In this document: positions 43,798 through 54,879 of the stretch, one piece after another
Numbering within the stretch: position 1 is the first letter of the stretch
Layout of the letters: each line of letters opens with the position of its first letter
DNA from: Ascaphus truei
Lineage: Eukaryota > Chordata > Amphibia > Anura > Ascaphidae
Direction: 5' to 3'
Assembly (NCBI GenBank): GCA_036426205.1
Contig: CM071570.1
Location: forward strand, 4,539,872-4,603,871
Length of the DNA: 64,000 nucleotides
Position numbers and translations under genes: made by a program
Notes under the pieces: generated by a model
The model's input: the letters and a program-made list of their open reading frames with translations, nothing else
Told to the model about the DNA's origin: nothing
Database searches by the model: none

Positions 43798-43864
43798 GAG
43801 TCTACTCCTCTCCTCCAGCACCTCATCATCATCATGCACCTCATCATCATCATCGGGTGAGAGA

Positions 43865-44063
43865 GTGTGGGAGTGACCATCGGGGACCGGCAGGCGGATG
43901 GCTTGCTGTACTCCGGTGCCGCCATTACTCTGGTTTGCCCTGATATGGTGTACCGGGCACCGGGATGCAGGTGACCATGCCCGATGGAGGACCGAGGTCC
44001 ACCCAGGTTGCCCAGGTCTTTTTGGATTGGGGTACCAGACATGGCATGAGGGAGGTGGGCATA
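43865..44063 (+). pseudogene. Protease of Gmr1-like copy 2
   Basis: Reads VTIGDRQADGLLYSGAAITL. The usual D-S-G active site is Y-S-G, so it is inactive. It continues to REVGI, where a MITE interrupts it. The frame shifts once near 43970. Confidence 0.65.
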
Positions 44064-44423
44064 CTGCTGCGGCACAGTTTATTCGAGCATTTGCCCGTTC
44101 TGTGCCGCAGCAGTAGCCTGGCGCGCGCCCGAGAGTGACGGGCGTGCGCCGAAGCAGCGGAAAAGCGCCCTCCGATCGGGGCGCTCTCCCTACCGCTGCT
44201 GGGTCCGCCGGGTCCCCCGGAACCCCCTGCCGCTGTCCCGCGATCGCGGGACACCAGGGCTCCCTCGGGGAGCCCCTGGACGCGCGTGCAGGGGGCGCAC
44301 GCTCCCGAAGACGCGTGACCGCGCGTCTATGACGCGCGGCACGCCGAGGGGCGGCCACTAGCAAGCCGGGAAATCTCCCGGCTTGCGGATCTGGCCGATG
44401 CGCAATAAAGCGTGTCGCCAGTG
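44064..44423. mobile_element. MITE of the CAGTGGCGACAC family inside Gmr1-like copy 2
   Basis: Ends CTGCTGCGGCACAG and, inverted, AATAAAGCGTGTCGCCAGTG. Removing it restores the reading GTG GGC ATA TTA CCC across the host element. The left end is itself a hairpin (CTGCTGCGGCACAG ... CTGTGCCGCAGCAG, 44064-44112). The interior has a TCGCGGGACACCAGGGCTCC palindrome-rich section shared with 35477-35629. The 253-codon minus frame running through it is not a gene. Confidence 0.8.
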
Positions 44424-44890
44424 TATTACCCGGGTTAGATGCCAAGGTCCTACTTGGCAATAACCTGGGGCCCGTTATCTGCATTTTTACAAATGAGCTG
44501 GCCCTTGTTGCAGCGATCACCAGGAGCCAGTTAGCAAGGATCGCAGCAGAACCAGCCCCTGCCCCCCTGCATTTGGGACCTCCATTCCCAGCAGTCTCTG
44601 CGGAGACCAGACAGGTAAACCAGACTAAGTTGCATACTGACCCTGCCTTACTGTCCCCTTCCCCTGTATCCAGTTCACCCGACTTAGCCTTGACAAGCGG
44701 GTGGCCAGTTTAAGGTACTCATTTTAGGGATGAGGTGCGATCAGATCCAAGCTTGGAGGGCATGAGACTTCGGGCGTCCGAGTCTAAGCCAGCGGACGGA
44801 TCTGATTACTACTTGTGGCACAGCAGGCTCCTGTATAGAGAGCAAGGGACCAAGGGGTTAGATGAGGTCTGGACAGGTAAACGACAGCTA
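44424..44890 (+). pseudogene. Protease-integrase linker of Gmr1-like copy 2
   Basis: Reads LDAKVLLGNNLGPVICIF, ITRSQLARIA and, further on, YYLWHSRLLYREQGTKGL. The last block is the start of the integrase region that precedes the HHCC finger. A SINE at 44891 splits it from the finger. Confidence 0.7.
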
Positions 44891-45137
44891 GGGAGAAGGA
44901 GTGGCTCAGTGAGTAAAGACACTGACTGGCACTGAGAATTTGAAGCAGGTGAACCTGTTTCAATTCCTGGAGTCGGCTCCTTGTGACCTTGGGCAATTCA
45001 CTTTATCTCCCTGTGCCTCAGGCACCAACAAATATATTGTAAGCTCCATGGGGCAGGGACCTGTGCCTGCAAAATGTTTCTGTAAAGCGCTGCGTAAAAA
45101 CTAGCAGCGCTATACAAGAACATGCTATTATTATTAG
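44891..45137 (+). mobile_element. tRNA-derived CORE-type SINE
   Basis: A-box-like TGGCTCAGTGAG (44901) and B-box-like GTTTCAATTCC (44958) form the Pol III promoter. The central CCTTGGGCAATTCAC and CTCCCTGTGCCTCAG match the CORE segment shared by MIR-like SINEs. The tail (TTGTAAGCTCC, GTAAAGCGCTGCG, GCGCTATACAAGAA) ends in (ATT)n and resembles an L2-type LINE tail, which would supply retrotransposition. It sits precisely between CAGCTA and GTGGTGCCC of the host frame. Confidence 0.8.
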
Positions 45138-45325
45138 TGGTGCCCACGGAGTATAGGCAGCAGTTGTTGTAGGTAGCCCACTCTATTCAACTAGCGGAGC
45201 ATCAGGGTGTCACTCGGACGAGAACCTGGCTGTTTCAGCGTTACTACTGGCCGGGAGCATCCAGGGAGGTGGCAGATTTCTGCCTGTCCTGTGATGCCTG
45301 CCAGCGAGTAGGTAAGGTGGGCGAT
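45138..45325 (+). pseudogene. Integrase zinc finger of Gmr1-like copy 2
   Basis: Reads HSIQLAEHQGVTRTRTWLFQ, then YYWPG and CLSCDACQRVGK: the HHCC finger (H, H, CX2C). The core follows only at 50945, after the PLE 3 insertion. Confidence 0.85.
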
Positions 45326-45341
45326 TATGTGAAGTCAACCC

Positions 45342-46262
45342 TGAATACGTTACTGGTAATAAGGGAACCCTTCCAAAGAGAAGCAAACAAGAAAAGCGGT
45401 GCACTGAGGTAGTGGTAGTGTAAAGATGGTCAGCGCAAACCTCATGGACCTCACGATATCGATGAAACCGGATGAAGTTGAAAATAAAATGAATAAAAGG
45501 AATAAAACACAGTATTAGTGCATCACATCCACATGTTGGGGGGATGGAGGGGGGATGGTGTGTGGAAGGAGGATACGCTGGAAGGGTTGATGGTGATTTT
45601 CCACTATTTAATCAACAGAATAACTAAATAAATATATGGATTCAGTGACTCACACGGGCTTGTGTGGTATTCCTCCCTCAACGCAGACTGTAGTGGGTTA
45701 ATGCAGACTCATATGATGGAGTCTCAATACACATAAAACTCACACGGCCTAATGTGAGTTCTTGCCCTCAGAGGGTGGTGTCCTGTATGGATGGTGTCTG
45801 GTCGTCTCAGCAAAATATCCCCCAATGGGTGTGGTGTGTGAGTGTCTCCTCTCCCCGTTTCCCAGAAGACCAAAAAGAATGTGTGCAAACCAGGGTTAAC
45901 AATATAACAGGTCTTTATTCGGTAAACAGTGAAGACATGAGCATAAAACATGCATACATGTTGTGAAATATAAAAGATATAAAACAATTTATGACACAAT
46001 GAACTACACAAATTTAAATAGACAGAAAGAAAAAGCACACTCACACTCTACTGCAACTTCTGTTGCCCAGCATCAGCCGCTTGGTTCAATCCTATTCGAT
46101 CTCCTCCTCCGTTATTGCTCTCACAGGCGCGTCCGGCAGTGGAACCGGAAGAGGGGATCTGCACCGGATGTCCTGCGGTAGGCTGGGTCCCTCTCTCAAT
46201 GAGCTCCGGCAGGGAACAACGCGTTTCGCAATAAGCTTCGTCAGGTTCCTGCCGGATGCTCA
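45342..46262 (-). mobile_element. PLE 3, 3' terminal repeat (minus)
   Basis: Minus-oriented terminus. 45342-45960 is the reverse complement of the plus-oriented sequence at 49495-50470 (apart from a MITE there). 45960-46085 is in direct orientation with 49353-49485. So PLE 3 has both a direct and an inverted extra copy of its terminus at the 5' side. Confidence 0.7.
46208..46254 (-). ncRNA. Hammerhead-ribozyme-like motif, long stem I
   Basis: Minus strand: stem I GGCAG-GAAC with GTTC-C-CTGCC (9 bp, one bulged C). Core CTGACGA (canonical C3, G8), extra A, short stem II GC/GC, GAA, palindrome ACGCGT, T as cleavage-site base. Stem II is very short. This has the strongest stem I of all copies in the window. 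Confidence 0.65.
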
Positions 46263-47731
46263 TTGTGTGCTGTATATATAGGTGCCCCGTTTAAATTGAT
46301 TGGTAAAACACCTGGAATTCATTAAATGTTGTCCGCTTAAAATAGACTCTTATGGTGTCTTTGTAGGTGCAACCGATCATAGCCCTTAGGCACAGGGACA
46401 ATGGACTGTACCTATACCTCCAACTGGTTAATATCAGTGTATTAAAAACAGTGTACTGTATTTAAAAAACAGTGTATTAAAAAACAGTGTATTACACACA
46501 GTCTATTAAAGACAGACTATATTTTTAAAATGAGTATGAAAAGTATTAAATAAAACTAATTTGTGTTTGGAAATGAACATCAATTCGCAGTGCAGAATAC
46601 TATAATGTAGTCAGTGTCATCTATAATCCTAATACAGCTAGTTAAAGTGACTCCGTGGACTGCATCTTTCTGAAACATTTTGCTCAGTGAAAATCTCTTC
46701 ATTTGTAATACAATGGTGCCATCATGTGGCTGAATTTAGAAATTACATCAACATTGTCATTTCATAATTGTGACTGATTGTGACTGAGTATTTCTTCCAC
46801 ACTGTGGGCAGTGTGACACACATTTATACACCTATAGATAAATATATTTAGAAAAAGTAAAAGTGAAAATCCTTTTTACAAAAATCCAAAAGGACATAAA
46901 AATAATCTTTTCACAGACATATGTTAGTGCAATGCAATTTATATAGGTGATCTTGACAGTGGTGCCATCATGTGGCTAAGTGTTGAAATTACATATAAGT
47001 AACAGAATGCTATTTACACGCTTGGCTGTTTAATTCTATACAGATTTGGACAGACATATGTAAAATCTAAAAAACCTAATGATATTCCAAAAGTATAATA
47101 CAGATTATTGATAACTAGTTTCTACTTCAATTCAGTTTACAATTTTATAATTTTATAAAACTTAGGGCCTAATGCAGAGAGCAGCGCTAACAGGGAAAGC
47201 GGCATGTATTGGCGAAATCTGCCTTTAGAAAGGCAGATAATGGGGAGTTTTTTTTCTCAGAATCTCGCCGCGCGGCTGGAGAGAACAGAAATCTCTCCAG
47301 TCTTGAAAACGGCCGTATGCAGAGAGCAGCGAACGCCATCTAGTTCGCGGCAAAAAAATGGCGCGATTTTCAACATTTTTCCTCTCCACCAAGCAGCTGG
47401 TGCTCCGCGGCCGGTGGAGGAGAAAAAAAAAAATCGATTTCTTTCCCACTAGCTTCAACAGCGCTCATAGCGCTGTTTGAAACTCTCCATATGCAGAAAG
47501 GATTGTATGCGTCAGTTTGGTCTTCAAGCACTGGTTCGAGTTGGAATCGTATTTAAGTTGTGCACTCCTATTAAAAATGGGATTGGAAATGGATCAGTGT
47601 GTGTTAAAAATTGTATGTTAAAAGAGGGGGAATGGAAACAGATCAATGTGTGTTTAAAGAAAGGCTGCAATGTCTATCTCTACATTGAGGCCTGCAGGGG
47701 CCAGGCTTTCCAACCTATAGATCCAGAAAGT
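46263..47731 (-). other. PLE 3 3' untranslated region with an inverted-repeat element end
   Basis: AT-rich. A ~30-bp phrase with GGTGCCATCATGTGGCT occurs at about 46710 and 46962. At 47165 GGGCCTAATGCAGAGAGC follows TTA (47162-47164), a terminus of the same family as 1-310, running to about 47470. Confidence 0.4.
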
Positions 47732-48415
47732 TTATTTTCTAGATAAAGTTGTCAGCCTGCCCCCTCCCCTCCAATGTGGGGGGACTACTTCAATGCCCCT
47801 AAATTCAAGGCCCGATGGATCTCCTTGGTGATGTAGTGCAAAATGCTTTGATACACTATGCGTCCTTAGTTTCCGTCTAATATTCCCTAGGTGCTCCAGA
47901 ATGCGCACCCGTAGTGGTCGACTGGTACGCCCTACATACTGGAGTCCACAGGGGCAATTTAGAAGGTAGACTACGAATTCAGATTTACAATTGATGAAAC
48001 TAGCGATTTTGAACTGTTCTCCTGTTGTTTTAGAGCTAAACTGAATTTTCTCTTTTGTTCCCTGTTTGCATGCTTTACAGGTGTTACATCTGTGGAAACC
48101 TTTTACTTTCTGTAACCAGTTTGAATCCTGGCCTGTTGTCCTACTTTCTGGCCTGAAAAGGCTAGGTGCTAACCTTCTTTTGATATTCTCTGCCCTCTTA
48201 TAGATGACTTTAGGTTTATCTGGGAGGTAATCTTTCAAGGTGGGGTCTCCCTGTAGGAGATGCCAGTGTTTGTTGAGGATCTGTTGTATGCTTCCTGCGT
48301 CTTGGCTAAACTGTGTTAAGAAAGCAATACTAAACTCCTCTCTTGGCTTTGGTGGATTGGTTTTTAGAATGTCACTGCGTTTTAGCTTCCCCACGTCCCT
48401 TATTGCTATATCCAT
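47732..48415 (-). pseudogene. PLE 3 linker and GIY-YIG endonuclease
   Basis: Minus strand, 227 codons. QQILNKHWHLL and PKVIYKRAENIKRRLAPSLF are the RT-connecting part. CNTCKAC is the Cys cluster; FVVYLLNCPCGLQYVG with R and EH is the nuclease; SKHFALHH is the His block. The frame ends RGGGRLTTLSRK and a stop, short of the usual C-terminus. Upstream it joins the RT frame through a single in-frame TAA near 48438. Confidence 0.85.
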
Positions 48416-48433
48416 TTTATCGTTATCATAATT

Positions 48434-49222
48434 TTAAGCAATGAATCTGTTCTTCAGAATATTGGATTGTTCCCTATAAACATGATCATCGCTACAGTTT
48501 CTCCTAATTCTGCGAAACTGTCCTGGGGGTATGTTTTTCAACCATTTCTTATGGTGGCAACTAGTGTTAAGCAGATAATTGTTGCAGTCCACTGTTTTGA
48601 AGAAAGTTTTAGTCTTTAGTGTATTGTCTTCTATGTAAATTGTTAAATCTAAAAAGTCTACTGAGTTATTTCCTATGCATGTTGTGAAAGCTAGATTCCT
48701 CTCATTATTGTTAATATAATTCAGAAAGTGGTTCAAGTTTTCATTATTGCCTTTCCAGATAAAGAACACATCATCGATGTATCTCCGCCACAGGACAAGA
48801 TCCGCACCGAATTCATGTTCCGACCAGATGGTATCGGTCTCCCAACTGTCCATGAACAAGTTGGCATAACTCGGTGCGAATTTTGTACCCATCGCTGTTC
48901 CACATTTTTGTAAAAAATAAGTTCCATCGAAATTAAAAAGGTTATGTTTAAGAATAAAATTGATACTTTCTAAAATGAAGCGTTGTTGTTCTATTTTAAC
49001 GGTTGTATCATTTGTTAGCGTCCTTTCGATGGCTTTAATTCCATCATCGTGTTTTATGGATGTATACAATGAAGTTACAACACAGGTGCACATTTTATAG
49101 CCTTCTTGCCAATTTATCTGTTCTAAATGTAGCCCCGAGGTATTTTTCCACTTTCTGGCCCCCCTCCGCGAGTGCCGTGCGGTAGCGGGTGCCGCCGGAG
49201 GCTGCGACGGACCCGCCGGCAC
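48434..49222 (-). pseudogene. PLE 3 reverse transcriptase, 5'-truncated
   Basis: Minus strand. VVTSLYTSI is motif A with its Asp changed to Val. KCGTAMGTKFAPSYANLFMD is motif B; RRYIDDVFFIWKG is motif C (intact). VDFLDLTIY and YLLNTSCHHKKW follow. The first ~25 codons come from an unrelated GC-rich stretch (49145-49352), so the RT N-terminus is missing. Confidence 0.85.
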
Positions 49223-49352
49223 TTCGCGAGGGTGGGGGCCAGTGCAGGGAGCAGAGCGTTATGTTGAGGCGCAGGCCGGTTGCCGGGGACGCGATCGGGC
49301 CGTCGCTAAGGCCGCGATCGCGTTGCTACAGGCCCGGCGGCTGGAGAACAGG
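49145..49352. other. GC-rich insertion at 5' edge of PLE 3
   Basis: Abrupt change to GC-rich sequence (GCCGCCGGAGGCTGCGACGG, GGGGACGCGATCGGGCCG) between the RT and the direct terminal repeat. Origin unknown. Similar in style to the junk joined to PLE 2 at 16122-16210. Confidence 0.4.
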
Positions 49353-50650
49353 GTTGTGAAATATAAAAGATATAAAACAATTTATGACACAATGAACTAG
49401 ACAAATTGAAATAGACAAAAAAAAAAAGCACACACACTCTATTGCAACTTCTGTTGCCCAGCATCAGCCGCTTGGTTCAATCCTATACGAAGGAGGAGAT
49501 CGTATAAAGACCTGTTATATTGTTAACCCTAGTTTGCACACATTCTTTTTGGTCTTCTGGGAAACGGGGAGAGGAGACACTCACACACCACACCCATTGG
49601 GGGATATTTTGCTGAGACGACCAGACACCATCGATACAGGACACCACCCTCTGAGGGCAAGAACTCACATTAGGCCGTGTGTGTTTTACTGCACCGACAC
49701 ACTTTATTCGAGCAAATACCCAGTATGTACCTGGCAGATACCTGGAATGCGCCGCTCCTCACCTCTGACAAGCCCCGTTGGGTTTGCCTTCCCAGCCTGG
49801 GTTCATGCCTGGCTGACGGGCGGCTGATCTGTTAAATGATAATGATTAGGATTTAATAGGCTGCAATGCTTCGCGTGTCTACCAGATGGCATAAATTCAT
49901 GAATTGTAATGCAGTATATATATATATATACTGTGCAGTATTGCAGCCAGCGGGAATAAAATGCTTCAATCCCTGTCTGGAAAATAACGCAATGCACTCG
50001 GGCAGAAAACAGTCACAAACCTCAATACACCTGGGTATACCCGAATTCGTGGGACTAGCCGAGCTCGAATAAAGTGTGTCGCCAGTGTTATGTGTATTGA
50101 GACTCCATCATATGAGTCTGCATTAACCCACTACAGTCTGCGTTGAGGGAGAAATACCACACAAACCCGTGTGAGTCACTGAATCCATATATTTATGTAT
50201 TCTATGTGATTAAATGTGGAAAATCACCATCTAACCCATCAGCGTAGTCCTCCTTCCACACCATCCCCCCTCCATCCCCCACACATGTGGATGTGATGCA
50301 CTAATATGTGTTTTTATTCCTTTTTTATTCCTTTTTATTCAACTTCATCCGGTTTCATCGATATCGTGAGGTCCATGAGGTTTGCGCTGACCATCTTTAC
50401 ACTACCACTACCTCAGTGCACCGCTTTTCTTGTTTGCTTCTCTCTGGAAGGGTTCCCCTATTACCAGTAATGTATTCATCCTTTCACCAGTTTCTTTCAC
50501 CATCCTTTGCGGGATGAAACGCGTCAGAGGTCATCTAGTTGCATGATGTTTGTCCATCTACAGTACTTCAATAAATAGCCATTTTTCGTTAGAGCTGCGT
50601 GTTGGTTTTACCTGGTTACCTCAGTGCACTGCTTTTCTTGTTTGCTGTTC
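49353..50650 (+). mobile_element. PLE 3, upstream terminal repeats (direct then inverted)
   Basis: 49353-49485 repeats 45960-46085 directly. From 49495 the sequence turns round and is the inverse of 45960-45342. A phrase TACCTCAGTGCAC.GCTTTTCTTG occurs at 50411 and again at 50618, ~207 bp apart, indicating a further tandem piece. The GAAACGCGTC segment at 50516-50525 has a stem II candidate (CATCC/GGATG) but no readable core. Confidence 0.65.
49689..50087. mobile_element. MITE with TTA duplication and verified empty site
   Basis: Ends CTGCACCGACACACTTTATT and, inverted, AATAAAGTGTGTCGCCAGTG. It is flanked by TTA at 49686-49688 and 50088-50090. The inverse copy of this PLE terminus at about 45725-45740 reads straight through with a single TTA, an internal empty site. 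The TTA duplication fits PIF/Harbinger. 399 bp, no transposase. Confidence 0.85.
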
Positions 50651-50944
50651 CGGATACCTCAGCAGGCTGCACGTGGACTTCACACACAGTTACAGACACC
50701 TATTCCGGTGCATCATCTCCCCTGCAGTGGAACACACCGGACACAGCGTGACAGCAGGTACTTTATTGGCAGAGTGGGTCGAAGGTGTCCTAGAATCAGC
50801 CAGGCTGTTCCCATTCAGGATGGTTGCGATTCCTAAGGGCACCTGTCATTACCCCTCCCCCCAACCTGCTTTATTTGTCCGCTGTATTTTCTATTATGTC
50901 AGTTCATTAAGTGCCTTACCTGTGTGTCTCTGATTACTTATGGA
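50651..50944. other. Unassigned stretch between PLE 3 and integrase core
   Basis: No recognised domain. Possibly further PLE 3 terminus. Confidence 0.4.
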
Positions 50945-51582
50945 CATATTATCGACACTCTAGCCCTTGAGCACTGGCGGCAGATTACCCCTGCTTTGTC
51001 TTCCAGAGAGTAGCCATGGACTTTCTGGGACCCCTCCTGATTCCCAGTTGGTCCGGGAAGTGCTACATCCTCACGGTAGTGGACTTTGCCACCCGGTACC
51101 CTGAGGCATTAGCGCTTGCCACCTCTGATGCTAGGGCAGTAGTGAAAGCATTATTGACCATTTTCATTAGGGTAGGTTTCCCTAGCGAGATCCTAACCGA
51201 TCAAGGGTCACAATTAATGTCTGAATTGTTACAGTGTCTCTGGGATGCGTGCGGGGTGAAGCACCAGTGCACGGCCCCTTACCACCCCCAAACCAACTGA
51301 CTATGTGACAGGTTCAATGGTACCCTGAAGCAGATGCTTCAACCTTTATAGAGGCAGAGGGCAAAGACTGGGAGATTCACCTGCAGCACTTGCTGTTTGC
51401 ATACCGAGAGGTACCACAAGAATCTAAAGGCTTTTCTCCCTTTGAGCTGCTATATGGTCTCAGAGTACGGGGACCTCTGGACCTATTCCGTGAGTGATGG
51501 GTAGGGGAGATTACCAATACTGATGTTTCTGTGCTTCAGTATGTGGTAGATCTCAGGGGCCGGCTAGAAATGCTTATGGTGT
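50945..51582 (+). pseudogene. Integrase core of Gmr1-like copy 2
   Basis: AMDFLGPLLIPSWSGKC carries the first catalytic Asp. VVDFATRYPEALAL and EILTDQGSQLMSELL (second Asp) follow. After YHPQTN a TGA at 51299-51301 interrupts, then RFNGTLKQML, LLFAYREVPQESKGFSPFEL. The final Glu position is lost. Interrupted at 51582 by an LTR. Confidence 0.85.
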
Positions 51583-54045
51583 TGTGTGGCGGTGAGGGGT
51601 TAACCAGGCCAATAATAAAGATATTATGCCTGGCTTGTTAACCCTAAACCTTGTTGGGACTGAAGGGGTTAATTGTATGTTCAACACAATGACATGTTTT
51701 CCCCTACACTATCTTTATTGTTCCTGTTTTGCAGCTCAGAACCTAGCTGATGCAATATGAATGTGTGAGGATTCGGGGGTCACTGCAGTCGCAGCATGAC
51801 CCCCCCTTACCCCCTATGGCACCTGCTGCCCTGGGATATCCCCGTCGCCGGTCCCACCCGGCTCCCGTGGATCTGGGGCTTCCCCATCATCCCCGACGGG
51901 TCACCGCTGCCCCGCAGGTAACCCGCACTCAGGTGGCTGACGTTTGTCCTGGGCACGCGCTCTCCAACATTACAGAGTGCGCACCAGGCGAAGATAATTT
52001 ATTCACTGATCAGGTAGTGAGACAACGCCCCCAACACACACGCAGGCTGTTACTCAGTCTCAAAGCTGCTCACCTGTCTCCTTATCAAGGTAACCAATCC
52101 AGGACAGCTCCTCGTGCTCATCCAGACCTGCCTCCGCTTCCTATTGGTCAGCCACACTATATAATACCTGTTGTACCACATTCACATTGCTCGACAAAGT
52201 TTCCACTTATGGATGTCTACTTGGGTTTCGTCTTCTCTTTGCTACACAGGTTACGACGCGGCTTGGCTGACTACTCTCTCTGGCTCTCGACCCCAGCTCC
52301 CTCCTGACTACGCTGCTTCTCTCGTCCCTCGATCAAAGCTTGGACCTCGACCTCCTGGATCTCTCCTCTCTCTGACATTGGCTAACGGCAACTACTACGT
52401 CTCCTCTTTACTCGGTACCAGCAAGTATTGCTATAGCTATTTCCACCTGGCCTGGCAACACCAAAACACCACACTCCGGACACGCTCCTTCTGCTGCGGG
52501 TGCGTGCACATATACGTCTCACCTCAGTACAAGGGATTGGTCTGGTCTGCGGGAAGCACCGGTGTAACAGAATGTATGTGAATTGTGCAAATTGTATTTG
52601 CGATACAAGGGGGAGCTTCTAGCGTAGAGCCAAGCATTGATTGAATAAGCGTGCCTACGAATAAGCGGCTACATTGAAGCTGAGTACACTACCTAAACCG
52701 CAGATGTCTAAACCACAAACTCAATTGAATAAGTAGTCTGCGGTCTAAGTTGAAGTGCCTACTCGCAACAATGTGTCCTGCCGTCTCGTTATCCACGTAA
52801 CGTGAATAGGGGATGTGTGTCTGCGGTTATCGATCAAAGCCAGCACGGATACATTGTATGCCGGCTTGTAACCCAGACCAATTATAGGTCAAACCGTAAC
52901 CCACATCCCAGAGCCCATTCAATTAAGTGGCTAACTTGCACTAGGAAGGAGCTAGGACTCTAATTTTTGGAATACAATTAGCTGGGGATATACTGTGTGC
53001 ATACACATTTGTTTTATATTTTCTACACCCACAGAAACTACATATAAAAATAAAATGTGTTTCAAGAGTGTTTTAAAATGTGTAGAGAGGAACCCTTTCC
53101 TGTCAGCCTGGCAATCAATCCATTAACATGTCAATATGTTATGGATGAATGTGCTGAGGGATTTTTCCTCTCCGTGCTTCAAAGGGCACCCTGCTAAGTT
53201 GGTGTCTCAGTGTCTAGAGAAGTCCAGAAATGAAAAGCCTCAGAGACCCTAGGTGTTAGGATGGCCGGGATATTGTAAAGTACCAGATACCGGTGCAACA
53301 TATGGGTTATTCACACCTTGTAGCCAAACCCTAGATTTATTTTCACCAGATAAGAGGTTGGGTCCGGTCTGCTAAGCAGCTTAGGTGAATGGTTAGCACA
53401 TGCTCTTAACAGACCGGGAAGCAACTTCTGCCCATTCTACGAACTCCTGGCAAGTCTGGGATAGGTGGGGAAAGTTGTTCCCACAAGAGCATTGGGTGGG
53501 TATGTTAGAGACCTATAAACATGTTAAACCTATAAACATTCCTGCAGCCCATCCTAGTAAGTTCCATCTAAGATTCACCTAAGATTCATCTGAGATTCAC
53601 CATGAAACGTCCAAGTTACAGCACCAGCGGTTCCGGAGTGTGAGGGGTTAATTACAACTTAACCAAGGATCGTGCCCCTCTTCCAGAATTCATTTGAGCT
53701 AAGGGTTTCCGAACGAATCCTGTAAGGACACTACAAAATTCTTCCTTTCAGTGTAGATATAAGGGCAGCCACATGCGCCACTAGCCAAGGACTGTCTCAC
53801 AGCTCAAATCGCGCACCCACTTACATGCGTGCAGGGGTGTCCAGAGACTTTGTTTTCAAGTTATTCGTTCCATGGACATTTTATTTCGTTTCCCCATCAC
53901 AGTAAGTGTTTATCAAGTATATTTGTGAAGAATTGTGTGTTTGTCTTAAAAGGAAATAAATTACAATTTATTTTGCCCTCCTTGTTGTGCTCAATCCAGA
54001 ATCCTGGTCGGTATTAATGTGTTGATAGGACCTGGGCTACCATGA
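51583..54045 (+). mobile_element. Solo LTR inserted in Gmr1-like copy 2 (contains a second solo LTR)
   Basis: Starts TGTGGCGGTGAGGGGTTAAC and ends CTACCATGACA. Flanks GTTG/GTTG suggest a short, degraded target duplication. Its 5' sequence resembles the 3' LTR of the host element (56419: TGTGATGGTGAAGGGGTTAAC), so a related Gmr1-like family is likely. Poly-A-like AATAAATTACAATTTATTTTG lies near 53956. Without the nested piece it is ~1.65 kb. Confidence 0.55.
51764..52569 (+). mobile_element. Solo Gypsy LTR with 5-bp duplication GAATG
   Basis: TGTGAGGATTCGGGGG ... CACCGGTGTAACA, bounded by GAATG at 51759-51763 and 52570-52574. TATA box (CTATATAATAC) at about 52158. 806 bp. The 185-codon frame inside is not a gene. 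Style (CTCGACC, TCCTGACTAC, CGGGTGCGTG) matches chromovirus LTRs like that of Gypsy A. Confidence 0.85.
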
Positions 54046-54420
54046 CAGGTTGGCACAGGCTAACCTCAGATAGGATCAGACCAAGCAGAAAGCTTGGTAC
54101 TGTATGATCAAAATGCCCAAGGCATATAATTCATCCCAGGACATCCCAGTACTTGTTCTAAAGCCCACTCGGCAGAACAAATTAATGGCTGCATGGTCTG
54201 GACCATACACAGTTCCCAGAAAGATGAGTGAGTGCAACTATGTTGTGCAGTTAGATGGTGAGACAGGACTTATCACATAAAAATGCTGAAAGAGTATTTT
54301 GCACCGTGTGGCATCAGTGCTGGCTATCTGTAGCCCACCGTTGGGGGACCGGGTGAGCAGTGTTCTGCCTGACCTCCTAGGGGATATCCAAAGGAACCGT
54401 CTGTCCACTCAAGGTTGAGC
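54046..54420 (+). pseudogene. Integrase C-terminus of Gmr1-like copy 2
   Basis: Reads VLVLKPTRQNKLMAAWSGPY and SECNYVVQLDGE, an SH3-like fold as in copy 1 (20880-21100), with stops. Followed by the LLGDIQRNRLSTQG segment that leads to RT. Confidence 0.7.
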
Positions 54421-54870
54421 CCAAACAGCCAGTAGCCAAATAAGATATGTGTGGAGCAGAAAAAAAGACCTTTTGAAGATGCGGGGTAAGGGCCACTTGC
54501 AGACCCGTTTCCCATGTGCGGCCAGCGGCCGCAATTGCAGCAGCCCACGGACGGAGCTCACACAGCTCACGAGAGTCCGTCCCCTCTGTGTCTCCTGGTC
54601 TTGTGATACCTGAAAGGGTAATGACGCATTTCCTGCGCTACCACGATCCAGAAGTAACAAAGAAAAAAAATGATCGATATCAGCGCTGCTCCTTGGGATG
54701 ACAGACTCACTAGGTAGGTAATAAAATCGCCCGAAACATGTGGGAGGAGGTCTTTTTTGTTATGTTCTAGTATCTGGTTTATGTAGATTTAATAAATTGA
54801 TTTTATTAGCTACCTTGTGAGTCTGTCATCCCAAGGAGCAGCGCTGATATCGATCATATTTTTACTTTGA
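54421..54870. mobile_element. Small inverted PLE derivative
   Basis: 54672-54717 (GATCGATATCAGCGCTGC, CTTGGGATGACAGACTCAC) is the reverse complement of 54808-54857. Between them lies CCGAAACATGTGGG (54732-54745), the palindromic stem III form ACATGT of the hammerhead-like motif, and an AATAAA word. Probably two inverted PLE ends without a body. CTCCTAGGGGA flanks near 54379 and 54874. Confidence 0.55.
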
Positions 54871-54879
54871 TCTCCTAGG

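Noticed and set aside
43759..44520. 253-codon minus-strand frame
   Set aside because: It runs across a MITE and the antisense of Gmr1-like and Gypsy sequence, with no protein similarity.
51750..52581. 185- and 136-codon frames
   Set aside because: They coincide with the solo LTR 51764-52569 and its TATA box; composition explains the openness.
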